The translations under genes and the position numbers were made by a program. The notes beneath the pieces are model-generated. The model was not told where the DNA came from. It searched no databases and was given only the letters and a program-made list of their open reading frames with translations. From Methanobrevibacter ruminantium M1 (GTDB lineage Archaea > Methanobacteriota > Methanobacteria > Methanobacteriales > Methanobacteriaceae), in assembly GCF_000024185.1 (NCBI RefSeq), contig NC_013790.1, positions 2,107,001-2,171,000 of the forward strand: a DNA stretch of 64,000 nucleotides. Direction: 5' to 3'. Shown piece after piece: positions 45,092 through 54,009 of the stretch; the first letter of the stretch is position 1, and each line of letters opens with the position of its first letter.

Positions 45092-45967
45092 ATTAAAGAC
45101 AAAAGCAAATCCTCAAAGATTGATGGGGATGAAGATTTAATTGAAAGATATGAAAAGTTGAATCAGCTGAAAGAGGAAGTCGACTCTCGAATGAAATCCA
45201 TTGAAGACAATGCAAGCGAAAAGACCAAGCAAAAGCTTCAAAAGAAACAGAAAAAGATCGATGACATATCAGAAGCTGACATAGACGAACAGATAGAAAC
45301 ACTGGAAAAGGAAAACAAGAAGCTTAAGCGCTACCAAAGAATCTTAGATGCCCTGCAAGAGAAAATGGAGATTGATTCCGGAAGGGTCATGGGCTTAACT
45401 GACGGAATATTCTCAATTGTAATGACTCTTCTAATCTTTGGAATAACATTGCCTAGCACCGAAATCCTAACTGATGCCGGACTTTCAAGTTTCATTAGTT
45501 CCATACTGCCAAATATTGGAGTCACACTTGTAAGTTTCATCTTGCTTGCCTCATTCTGGATTTACCATCATGAATTTATTAAATTAAAATGCTTAAACTT
45601 GGTTTACCTATGGCTTAGCATGTTCTATTTAGCGACAGTCTGCTTCATTCCATTTACAACAACCCTTATTGGAACATATCCTGAATTCCGCTTATCAACC
45701 AATATTTTTGGAATAAATATATTGCTAGTTATTATATTCTTCCTATTGATGCTTAATTATGCATCTAAAAGAGGATTCCTTGATGAAGAGGTAATTGAGA
45801 AAGATAAGAAATATGTCCATCACACATTATATATAATCCTAGGATTGGCAGTGATTATTAACCTTCTTGACTTTAGTGTGAATGAAAACTTCATTTACTT
45901 GTTCTTCCTAGTGCCTATTATCTCTACAATAAGGGATGTACGTTTCAAATTAAAAAATACCGAGTAA
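45092..45967 (+). CDS. TMEM175-like potassium channel family membrane protein with coiled-coil N-terminus
   Basis: A 291-residue protein. Residues 1-90 are charged and helical (ERYEKLNQLKEEVDSRMKS and ENKKLKRYQRILDALQEKM), followed by six transmembrane helices. RVMGLTDGIFSIVMTLLIFG resembles the first helix of the TMEM175/DUF1211 channel repeat (RxxxFSDxxFAIxxTLL), and FWIYHHEF fits helix 3. The only standard in-frame start is a TTG at 45158, but a GGGTGATTTT ribosome site stands exactly before an ATT at 45092, where neighbouring genes have ATG. I therefore begin at ATT, implying a rare non-standard start or a recent ATG-to-ATT mutation. Ion selectivity is inferred. Confidence 0.75.
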   Translation: MKDKSKSSKIDGDEDLIERYEKLNQLKEEVDSRMKSIEDNASEKTKQKLQKKQKKIDDISEADIDEQIETLEKENKKLKRYQRILDALQEKMEIDSGRVMGLTDGIFSIVMTLLIFGITLPSTEILTDAGLSSFISSILPNIGVTLVSFILLASFWIYHHEFIKLKCLNLVYLWLSMFYLATVCFIPFTTTLIGTYPEFRLSTNIFGINILLVIIFFLLMLNYASKRGFLDEEVIEKDKKYVHHTLYIILGLAVIINLLDFSVNENFIYLFFLVPIISTIRDVRFKLKNTE

Positions 45968-46061
45968 ATTGTTTTTTGACAAATTAAAACACCTGCCATA
46001 CCTGCCACTATTTTAATTTTTTTTATGATGAGTTAGTGTTTTTATTAAACTAAATGATTAG

Positions 46062-46137
46062 AAGTTTACTATTTTTGTCATATATTAAACCAAATATCAT
46101 TCAAGTTTACTATTTATTACATATATTAAACCAAATA
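46062..46137. repeat. 35-bp direct repeat, two copies
   Basis: AAGTTTACTATTTTTGTCAT and its copy AAGTTTACTATTTATTACAT, each followed by ATATTAAACCAAATA, 41 bp apart. The 459-bp spacer 45968-46426 is otherwise AT-rich without a gene; the channel gene's terminator and the 3' end of the coiled-coil gene lie here. Confidence 0.65.
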
Positions 46138-46426
46138 ATCCATTATTTTAATTAAAATTACATACGATTATTCTATTAATATAACTAATTCCATTAAGAT
46201 TATAATAGCTATTTTTAATATAATTGATTCAATATTGAAATTTATAAAAAAATAATTTATAGATGTAGATATGCCATATGAGTTATAGAAAAATAATGTG
46301 AAAATAGACTAGATAACTAAATTATAAAATATAAAAATTAAAAAAATAAGAAAAATAAGAAACAATATTCCTTAAATAAAAAAATAAAGATAAAATAGAT
46401 AAAAAAAATAAAAAAATAAAAATTAA

Positions 46427-48487
46427 TTATTCTGCAGGTATAGGAAGCTTTTTCCAGAAGAATATGTCGTTTTCCTTTTTAACAACTTCCACATATCCCT
46501 TTCTCTCTAGACTCTTTAGGATATTCTTTGTATTTCCAAATGAAAGGTTCTTGAATGCAACCTCATTAAGATAATCCTTGATTGAAAGAGTGTCCATTGC
46601 CTCATCCGGAAGAAGATAATAGATTTGGGATTGGATAGAGTTTAAGTTCTTTAGCTGAGGAGAAGTAAGCTTTTCATAAACGTCCTTATATTTGTTTAGC
46701 TCCTCTTGTTGCTTTTTATATTCTGCCTCTTGTTTTTTATAGGATTCTAACTCTTCCTTAAGCTTTTGAATCTCTGCATTATCTGATTGTGGAGCTTTGG
46801 AAGATTCTAAACCAGCAAGATTAGTCTGAGAAGAGGTATAATCTCCTTTAGAACTGGATGCATCAGTGGACTTAGATTCTTCAGCTTTTGCATCCCTACT
46901 CTTAACAAGATCATCGAAGTTATCTATCTCTGAATTTACCAATTCCTCTAAATCTGTATTTAGCTTGCTCTCATCCAATTTTACCTTTTTATCTAAATCG
47001 GCACTTGCCTTTTCATCATCAAGAAGATTCTCTTCAACTATCTTGAACTTGACCTTGTTTTCTTTCGCAAGCTCTAGCTCTTTCTTGATATTATTAAGCT
47101 CCATCAATGACTTATCATCTGAAGATGTCTTGTTAACAACAGATGAGGACTGACTATCCATAAAGCTATTGTCTGAAAGTTCAAAGAAGAGATCCTTGAC
47201 CTCATTGAGGCGCTTGATCTGCAAGTCCTTCTTAGAGAGCTCATTCTTGACCTTGGCATACTCTTCCCTTGATACAGACTTGTCCTTAAGCAACTGTATC
47301 TGAACATCCTTTTCCCTTATTGCAACATCCCTTGAATCAAGCTCCCTTTGAAGGGCAACAAGATTGTCCTTATTTACAAGATTGTTCTTAAGGTCAATGA
47401 TATTCTCATTCTGGGAAGCGATCCTATTGTTTAATGCCTGTATTTCAATATTCTTGTCATCGAGTGAACTAAGTGCAGTTGCCAGCTTAAGATTCAATTC
47501 ATTTGCATTTGTTTTTGACTCGTTAAGCTGACGCTTCAAGTCAACGATGTCATTATTTGCAATCTTTAGGTCATTTGAGATGGATTGAATCTCATTGTCC
47601 TTAGAGGTTATGTCATTTAAGGCATTCCTTAGCTTTAGGTTAAGCTCCCCTAACTCTAGGGTTTTAAAATTAGTAAGTTCAGCATCAAAGGATTCCTTCA
47701 TGTTTGAAAGGGAATCGTTCATATCAGATAGCTCCTTGACCTTGTCATTTAGCTTGTCGATTGTTTCATCCTTTGATGAAAGGAGGTCCTTTGATTTGTT
47801 TAAAACTTCAATATTGGCATTCAATGAATTGGTAAGGCTTTCTATTTCCATATCCTTAGATATGATTTCCTTATTGTAATCCTCTTTGATTTGATCAATC
47901 TCATCATTTTTGGACTTGATGTCCTCATCAAACTTTTCAAGGAAATCTGCAAGCTCTAGGCTCTTGCTCTTAAGGTCCTGGTTAAACTGCTCCTTAAGAG
48001 AGTTTATTTCGCTATCCTTAAGCTTTAGCTTATTATCAAAATCATATTCAATATCTATGATTTCATTATCCTTTAATCTCAATTCCTCATCATGCTTTTG
48101 CTTCAACTGGTCGATTTCGCTATCCTTAAGCTTCAATTCATCATTGTGCTTAACTTTAATATTGGAAATCTCTGTAGATTTATTTTCCAAATCCTGCTTA
48201 TGCTGAATCTTAAGGGCAGATATTTCATTTTCTTTAGTCTTTAAATCATCATCATATTTAAGCTTCAATTCATCAAGGTCGCTTTGGTGAGAGTCCTTCA
48301 AGTCAAGGATTTCCTGGTCTTTTTCACTTAAGGATGCTTCATATTCCTTTTTAAGTTCATCAAATTCCTTATCAGACTTAAGAGAGTTTTCATTCTCCTT
48401 AAGCTTGACAATTTCCATTTTCAATTTGTTGTTTTCCAAAAGGGATGATCTTACCAATTGTTGAAGTCTTTCATTATCATTTGCCAT
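46427..48487 (-). CDS. Long coiled-coil protein with C-terminal winged-helix-like domain
   Basis: A 686-residue, highly charged protein. Residues 1-400 and about 570-600 are coiled coil, with internal repeats of about 16-17 residues such as ELKLKDSEIDQLKQKHD and ELRLKDNEIIDIEYDFD. An acidic/Ser-rich region spans about 440-570. The last 80 residues (YYLLPDEAMDTLSIKDYLNE and GNTKNILKSLERKGYVEVV) look like a winged helix that could bind DNA or protein. There are no ATPase motifs, so it is not an SMC protein. A structural or chromosome-associated role is possible. The ATG follows AAGTGATAAA. Confidence 0.75.
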   Translation of the reverse strand: MANDNERLQQLVRSSLLENNKLKMEIVKLKENENSLKSDKEFDELKKEYEASLSEKDQEILDLKDSHQSDLDELKLKYDDDLKTKENEISALKIQHKQDLENKSTEISNIKVKHNDELKLKDSEIDQLKQKHDEELRLKDNEIIDIEYDFDNKLKLKDSEINSLKEQFNQDLKSKSLELADFLEKFDEDIKSKNDEIDQIKEDYNKEIISKDMEIESLTNSLNANIEVLNKSKDLLSSKDETIDKLNDKVKELSDMNDSLSNMKESFDAELTNFKTLELGELNLKLRNALNDITSKDNEIQSISNDLKIANNDIVDLKRQLNESKTNANELNLKLATALSSLDDKNIEIQALNNRIASQNENIIDLKNNLVNKDNLVALQRELDSRDVAIREKDVQIQLLKDKSVSREEYAKVKNELSKKDLQIKRLNEVKDLFFELSDNSFMDSQSSSVVNKTSSDDKSLMELNNIKKELELAKENKVKFKIVEENLLDDEKASADLDKKVKLDESKLNTDLEELVNSEIDNFDDLVKSRDAKAEESKSTDASSSKGDYTSSQTNLAGLESSKAPQSDNAEIQKLKEELESYKKQEAEYKKQQEELNKYKDVYEKLTSPQLKNLNSIQSQIYYLLPDEAMDTLSIKDYLNEVAFKNLSFGNTKNILKSLERKGYVEVVKKENDIFFWKKLPIPAE

Positions 48488-48793
48488 TTTATCACTTAAA
48501 TATAACTTAATTTAAAGCTAATCTACAGATTCCTAAAAAATATTTCTTTAGATTGACCTATATTTTTTATAGAAATCAATTGAGATTAATCGTTAATTAA
48601 AACTATCAATTAAAAATATGTATAAACTCTTATTTAAACTATTTGATAAAAATTGTTGTTTTAATTAAAATATTGCTATATTTGGATTAATTATATTGAA
48701 AAAAAGATAAAAAAATAAAGTGGCATTGGATAATGGAAAGTTTATGAATAATATTTAGAAAAATAAGTTTTTTTATGTGTTAAAATATATTTA

Positions 48794-48991
48794 TTATAAT
48801 AATCCACAGACAGATTTACCTTCATTTGATTTAAGAGAGGCAGTCCATTGCTCCTCATATGAGTCAATGATTCTCTCAGATTCATCATATAAATCATCCA
48901 CAAGTTCACAAAAGCAAAACTAACTGACAAAAGCTTTTCCAATTATGCTCAGCATAAGAATAATTTTTATTATTTTAAAAAACACTCCCAT
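48794..48991 (-). pseudogene. Small secreted or membrane protein gene with internal amber codon
   Basis: ATG at 48989-48991 behind AAAGGTGA starts MGVFFKIIKIILMLSIIG, a signal-peptide-like sequence, then TAG at codon 24. The same frame continues for 41 codons (CELVDDLYDESERIIDSYEE, then QWTASLKSNEGKSVCGLL) to TAA. A TATA box lies at the right distance upstream. The reading could be a recently inactivated gene of about 65 codons. Readthrough as pyrrolysine is unlikely in this lineage. An overlapping 66-codon frame here is a shadow. Confidence 0.45.
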
Positions 48992-49043
48992 TCACCTTTT
49001 TTAATCATTTAAAGATGCAAATAAGCACTTGCATTCGAAAAAC

Positions 49044-49054
49044 TATTTATATAC
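49044..49054 (-). promoter_or_regulatory. Promoter of the amber-interrupted small gene
   Basis: In minus-strand reading GTATATAAATA lies about 55 bp before the ATG, placing a start near 49020. Supports the view that this was a real gene. Confidence 0.45.
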
Positions 49055-49180
49055 TCTTGAATAAAGTAAATACTGTGTCTGATGTGTTTAACTTAATCAA
49101 AAGTTAAAAACATCAGTCACATATCCAAAATATATTTTTATTAAAAAACCAAATGAAAAAAAAAATAAAAAGGTGAAAAT

Positions 49181-49546
49181 ATGAATAACACTACTAAAAT
49201 ATTAATTGGAGTTCTTATGGGACTGCTTATCGTAGGTGCTGCAGTAATGTTTGTATCAGCAACTGCAATAAATGATGTATCTGACGGAAACTCTTTTATG
49301 GGACAAGTACAAAATACTGCAAATCATGTGAAGAATGTTGCTTCCAATGACATTAAAAGTGGCAGCAACATCATAGGTGGAGGATCTGAATTCAATTCTC
49401 AAGAAGGAAATGGGTATTTTTATCAAATAAATTATACTGATGGAAATTTCCGCCAATATGATACAAAAACAGGAAAGCTTATAGGTTCAGGCTTTAATGA
49501 AGATCAATCAATCCTTGGCAATGACGATGGATTTAATTTAGAATAA
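49181..49546 (+). CDS. Small secreted protein, unknown function
   Basis: A 121-residue protein with an N-terminal signal or anchor helix (residues 6-28, ILIGVLMGLLIVGAAVMF, then VSA) and a polar extracytoplasmic part with SGSNIIGGGSEF, NYTDGNFRQYDTKTGKLIG and an acidic end. The YD.KTGKLIGS segment resembles the beta-hairpin repeats of small surface proteins. AAAAGGTGAAAAT precedes the ATG. No family recognised; it is a monocistronic gene. Confidence 0.7.
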   Translation: MNNTTKILIGVLMGLLIVGAAVMFVSATAINDVSDGNSFMGQVQNTANHVKNVASNDIKSGSNIIGGGSEFNSQEGNGYFYQINYTDGNFRQYDTKTGKLIGSGFNEDQSILGNDDGFNLE

Positions 49547-49812
49547 GATAAAATAATTTTATTTTATTCTTTTTCTTTATTTTCTTGTTTTATTAAATTT
49601 ATTTTACTTATAATCTTATATTATTTCTTTTTTTTATTTACTAATTTTATATACTTATTTTATTTAAAAATTATTTAATTCTTTTTCAAGATTTTACTAA
49701 TTTTGCTTAATTTAAACCAGAGTTTTACATAATAAGACATTGACCAAAGTTTTCTTCATTAGGAGTGGTCTCTTTTCTTTTTTTCTTCATTTCTCTTTAT
49801 TTTATGTTCTAT

Positions 49813-51474
49813 TTAATCTATTTTCTCTTTTCTTTTTTCTTTTCTCTCTTCAAGACCTTGTCTAAATTCCTCTTTTTTCTCTTCCTTTCTCGCCTTTTTC
49901 TCTTCAATATTCTGTCTAAACTCTTCCTTTTTCTCTTCCTTTCTCATCTTTTTCTCTTCAATATTCTGTCTAAACTCTTCCTTTTTCTCTTCCTTTCTCA
50001 ACTTTTTCTCTTCAATATTCTGTCTAAACTCTTCCTTTTTCTCTTCCTTTCTCAACTTTTTCTCTTCAATATTTTGTCTGATTCTTTCTCTTCTTTTTTC
50101 TCTTTTATCTTTCCTTTTTATTGTAAATGCCTTTACAGTGTACTTGAATTCATATTTCTTATCGAAGTGGTCGAATAGGTATCCTAAGAATTTATAATAT
50201 ACTATAGAAGAGATGATTTCAGAAAGTATAATTCCAATCAAGACTGAAGAGCCATCCTTCAAGTATTGTGTCAAGAGGGATATCAATGCAATTTCAATTG
50301 CGACCTTGATTATTGTAATGAGCAGGGAATAGAGACTTTTACCAAATCCGTCCAGCATCTTTGATGAGATTGTGGAAAATGGCAGTATGGTCATCATAAT
50401 GATTCCGCCGACAGCTATCCAAAATATTTCATTGTCCATTCCTGTAATTGAAAATAGGCCAAATGCCCAGTTTCTAACGAAGAAGAAGACAATCATTATA
50501 ACGAGTGATGTGCAGACTGCTATCTTAAGCACATACTTATACATTTCCTTCAGCTTATCGAATTGCTCCGCTCCAAACAAATGCCCTGTTACGCTCATCA
50601 ATCCCCTTCCATAGCCTTTGGTAGGGGCATTGAGCAATGACCTTATCTTGTTTGACACGGAGTATAATATCGGTCCGATCTCTCCCATTGTCCCAATCAA
50701 TATGACATTAATGAAAGACATTGTAAAGCTCCAGATTGCATCATCCAGGAAGTTTGGAAAGGTAACCTTAAATATTTCAACAAGTATGTAGCTGCGGAAC
50801 TTGAAGTACTTTCGGCTTAAAGGAATCTTGGTCCTTCCATGAGTGTATAAAAACATCAGGACTGAGAATGTTATAAGGGAGGATAGGACGCTGGCGTAAG
50901 CGGCTCCCTTAATTCCCAAATTCAAGTCAAAAATAAAGATAGGGTCCAATATGATGTTTAGGATATTTGAACCGATAATCAGGATAGTTGGAGTATGGGA
51001 ATTCCCTTCTGCCTGAAAGGTTTCAGAAAACAGATTGTTTAAGATGAATACATATGCAAAAATTATCATAGGGACCATATAATCAAAGATCAATATGTAT
51101 GAATCGGCATCATCCACTTTGAACAGTATCCCCTGTGCGAATATAAGACAAAGCACAAGGATGAGCCATATGATATTTGCGATTAGAATCCCATGTATCA
51201 ATGTATTGTATGCGCTTTCATAGTCTCCCGTACCTATAAAACGAGACATCATTGAATTGGTTCCCTGGCCTATTGAATCACCGAATGAGAAAATGAGAGA
51301 TGTGATTGGTATTGACACTCCTATTGCATAAAATGCCTCTACACTTATCCTTGATACCCATAGCATATCAACGATGCCGTAGATTGCATCGAAGATGCAG
51401 AAAGCTATTATAGGAATGCTCAATTTCCAAAATGATTTTTTAGGCAGTGAAACCAAGTCAATTTTTTCTTGCAT
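49813..51474 (-). CDS. MATE-family efflux transporter with repetitive charged C-terminal tail
   Basis: A 553-residue protein. Residues 1-450 form twelve transmembrane helices of the MATE/DinF type (SIPIIAFCIFDAIYGIVDML, GVSIPITSLIFSFGDSIGQG, TMSFINVILIGTMGEIGP), exporting drugs or metabolites by ion antiport. Residues about 465-553 form five tandem 18-residue units of the type FRQNIEEKKLRKEEKKEE, predicted as a long charged helix in the cytoplasm. MATE proteins are usually about 450 residues, so the tail is an addition. Its DNA repeats (54-bp period) invite copy-number change. Confidence 0.9.
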   Translation of the reverse strand: MQEKIDLVSLPKKSFWKLSIPIIAFCIFDAIYGIVDMLWVSRISVEAFYAIGVSIPITSLIFSFGDSIGQGTNSMMSRFIGTGDYESAYNTLIHGILIANIIWLILVLCLIFAQGILFKVDDADSYILIFDYMVPMIIFAYVFILNNLFSETFQAEGNSHTPTILIIGSNILNIILDPIFIFDLNLGIKGAAYASVLSSLITFSVLMFLYTHGRTKIPLSRKYFKFRSYILVEIFKVTFPNFLDDAIWSFTMSFINVILIGTMGEIGPILYSVSNKIRSLLNAPTKGYGRGLMSVTGHLFGAEQFDKLKEMYKYVLKIAVCTSLVIMIVFFFVRNWAFGLFSITGMDNEIFWIAVGGIIMMTILPFSTISSKMLDGFGKSLYSLLITIIKVAIEIALISLLTQYLKDGSSVLIGIILSEIISSIVYYKFLGYLFDHFDKKYEFKYTVKAFTIKRKDKREKRRERIRQNIEEKKLRKEEKKEEFRQNIEEKKLRKEEKKEEFRQNIEEKKMRKEEKKEEFRQNIEEKKARKEEKKEEFRQGLEERKEKRKEKID

Positions 51475-51658
51475 ATTATCTATTTATATTTAAAGTACTT
51501 ATAAATCTATTTATTCGCCTTTAATTAACTTAATTAAGGCTATTTATGCTTACTATGGGTATTACTCTTCTTTGAGAGGTTTTTGTAGAAATTTTAAAAT
51601 AAATATCTGATAAATAAAATTATTATTATCAATTTTAAGGGGATAATCATCATTTACA

Positions 51659-52855
51659 CTATCTAAACAACGCACCCAATGGAGGATAACCATCATCGCT
51701 CTTGTCATTATCCAAATCATCTTCAAGATTGGAATTTGTGCCATTAGATTTGCCATGACCTTTAAAGGATTCATAGATAGGAACATCCCTATCATAATCA
51801 AAAACAATCTCTCCAGAATTAATAATATTATCCTTTAATAAATTAAAGTCCTTTTCATCAATGAATAGAACATCATCATTGTTCAAATATGATCTTCCAT
51901 CAATATTGCATGAAGCTATTTTACAAAGTCCGCTGTTTGCAATGACTCCCTCATCATATTTATTGGCGAAACTTGAATCTTCAACTTCCAGATATGGGCC
52001 AAAATCAAGTTCATCAGGACGGGAAACGCTAGAATACCACTGACTATTATATATCAGACTATCTTTGAATTTGCAATCGATTATACGGCAAATGCCCATA
52101 TTTTTAATTGAACCAAGGATTCTGTTTTCATTTTCAAAAGTGGAATTGCTTAAGGAAACCTTTCCTGCCTCATTTAAAATGGAAACAATCAATTCTGCAA
52201 AATCATAACTGCAATATACATTTTTATTGTCTTTAAATTTGCAGTTATCCACAAGCAATTCCCCCTTTCGGTTAAAAATCACACAAATTTCACAATCTTC
52301 ACCCTTGTTCTCATGAAAGATAGAGTTCTTGACTTCAATAAGCCCGTCATTTAAAATCAGCCCATAATGGGGATAGTTAACCTCATTTTGATAAAAATGA
52401 GAATCGCTAACGAATGCCTTGGAATCCTTTGCATTATAGATGCATACTGAATATCCTGAAGAGGACCTTGATAAGTAATTTCTATAAAAACAACAATTCT
52501 TTAGCCATATGTTTCCAAAATAATTATAGATTGTACCTTGATTGTGAATAAATCTGCAATTCTCAAATATCAAATCACCAGATTGATTTGATATTGGAAA
52601 CTTGGATTTGAAATTTTTAAAGCAAAGATTCTTAAATGTGATGTTTTTCGCATGATTTTTTAATCTGCACAGCCCATCCTTGGCATCAATGACATGCCCA
52701 TTTCCATCAATAGTTAAGTCATCAACATCCAGTTTGATTCCATCATCATATTCAGATTCTTCATCAAAATCTAATACAATATCTGAATCCAAAATAATCT
52801 CATTTGCACTGCTGTGAATCAATTCATCCAGATATTGAAAATTTTTTGAACCCAT
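51659..52855 (-). CDS. Beta-helix (adhesin-like) protein without signal peptide, paralog 1
   Basis: A 398-residue protein that starts MGSKNFQYLDELIHSSANEI and continues with DGIKLDVDDLTIDGNGHVID, then parallel beta-helix rungs such as FENCRFIHNQGTIYN and ISNSTF-like NSTFENENR. This is the right-handed beta-helix fold of the genus's adhesin-like proteins, but there is no signal peptide or membrane helix, so a cytoplasmic location or a non-standard export route follows. A TTG two codons earlier is in frame; I chose the ATG at 52853-52855. Paralogous to 54010-55080. It ends in an acidic tail (DDLDNDKSDDGYP). Confidence 0.8.
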   Translation of the reverse strand: MGSKNFQYLDELIHSSANEIILDSDIVLDFDEESEYDDGIKLDVDDLTIDGNGHVIDAKDGLCRLKNHAKNITFKNLCFKNFKSKFPISNQSGDLIFENCRFIHNQGTIYNYFGNIWLKNCCFYRNYLSRSSSGYSVCIYNAKDSKAFVSDSHFYQNEVNYPHYGLILNDGLIEVKNSIFHENKGEDCEICVIFNRKGELLVDNCKFKDNKNVYCSYDFAELIVSILNEAGKVSLSNSTFENENRILGSIKNMGICRIIDCKFKDSLIYNSQWYSSVSRPDELDFGPYLEVEDSSFANKYDEGVIANSGLCKIASCNIDGRSYLNNDDVLFIDEKDFNLLKDNIINSGEIVFDYDRDVPIYESFKGHGKSNGTNSNLEDDLDNDKSDDGYPPLGALFR

Positions 52856-52997
52856 ATCCAAACACCATACCTTATTTATTATCTATCATTTTATGAAAAA
52901 CTCAAACTATCCTTGCCCAATTAAGATGAATTAGTTAAAATAATTTGGCTTCACATTGGCCAATGTGCTCAACTAGAATTAAATGGTAATTCAGGTT

Positions 52998-53639
52998 CTA
53001 TTCAACATCAAAACCCTTTTCTATCATGCTGTTTTTAAGAATCTCCATGGCTTTTATCGTATCAGGTCCTGAAACCCTCTTAATCATGCGATTGTTTTCA
53101 TTGAACCTTCCGATGAAATAATCCTGCTGCTCTTTGCTTACAAGGTCAAGTCGGGTATAGTTTGTAAGGCATTCCAGAAGTGCGAATACTCCCCTGTTTA
53201 AAGCCTTTGCACATGGATTGTTTTTGACGATTTTGACAACATCACTGCTTATGATATAAGCTTCCCCGTTTGATGTTATATGGTCCTTAATCGGATCCAT
53301 TTTCCTAATGTCTGTGACCTCACAAATGACATATGCTTCCGCATTTTTTAATATTGCAATGTCCTCATCATCTGTAAACTCTTCAATATCCAAGTTTCCG
53401 ATGGTTGAATTTACAAAATTTATAGGATCAAAGGTTATATTTACAACATATTTCCTGGTTTCCATAATGTTTTTGAGGGTTTTGGTACCGACAAATAATC
53501 TGCATCCAAGTTTGTCCTTGCCTTTGCATACAATTCCTATTGGCGCTGCATTTTTTACACCGTCCTTGCTCATGGTAGTGTAAATCCCTTCATATTTCTG
53601 TCCTTCTTCAATTCCAATATCTGTCAAATCCATAGCCAT
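52998..53639 (-). CDS. DUF447 family flavoprotein-like protein
   Basis: A 213-residue protein. YEGIYTTMSKDGVKNAAPIG near residues 16-35 and VVNITFDPINFVNS match the DUF447 family, which has a split-barrel FMN-binding fold related to flavin reductases; crystal structures of archaeal members bind FMN (from memory). The reaction is unknown. The ATG is preceded by AGGTGATGAA. It is a core archaeal family lying inside an otherwise accessory region, between the two beta-helix paralogs. Confidence 0.85.
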   Translation of the reverse strand: MAMDLTDIGIEEGQKYEGIYTTMSKDGVKNAAPIGIVCKGKDKLGCRLFVGTKTLKNIMETRKYVVNITFDPINFVNSTIGNLDIEEFTDDEDIAILKNAEAYVICEVTDIRKMDPIKDHITSNGEAYIISSDVVKIVKNNPCAKALNRGVFALLECLTNYTRLDLVSKEQQDYFIGRFNENNRMIKRVSGPDTIKAMEILKNSMIEKGFDVE

Positions 53640-53729
53640 TTCATCACCTATAATAATTTACATCTTCAATATTAATATCTATTCTTTAATCTAATTAAAA
53701 ATTATTATAAAAATTTAGGTATAATTGAA

Positions 53730-53765
53730 GTTTATTTAGTTCATTAAACCATAGTTTTACGAAAC
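53730..53765 (+). repeat. 37-bp dispersed repeat, copy R5 (one base shorter)
   Basis: GTTTATTTAGTTCATTAAAC then CATAGTTTTACGAAAC; it lacks one A of the leading GTTTAATTT. It lies 245 bp downstream of the beta-helix gene at 54010 (minus strand), opposite in orientation to R6 on the other side of that gene. Confidence 0.82.
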
Positions 53766-53805
53766 GTACCCCCCAAAAAAGAATAAAAAAACCTAAAAAA
53801 ATAAC

Positions 53806-53965
53806 TTAAAAAAAAACAGACAAAAAACACTCCCCTAAAGAATAAAAAAACTTAAAAAAAGAAAAAGAATAAAAAACTTAAAAAAAAACAGACAAAAAAC
53901 ACTCCCCCCAAGAATAAAAAACTTAAAAAAAGAAAGAAAATAAAAAACTTAAAAAAAACTTAAAA
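53806..53965. repeat. Low-complexity tandem repeat between R5 and the beta-helix gene
   Basis: Two to three units containing AACAGACAAAAAACACTCCCC and then AAGAATAAAAAACTTAAAAA, about 75 bp apart. The 370-bp spacer 53640-54009 holds R5 and this repeat, and no gene. Confidence 0.55.
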
Positions 53966-54009
53966 AACCAAATAACCCATCTAAAAAAGCACAAATAAAC
54001 AAATTCAAA

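Noticed and set aside
48794-48991. Pyrrolysine readthrough of the TAG
   Set aside because: Methanobrevibacter-type methanogens are not known to use pyrrolysine and no pyl genes are in the window.
49765-50178. Phe/Leu-rich membrane-protein-like frame of 137 codons
   Set aside because: Antisense shadow of the charged repeat tail of the MATE gene.
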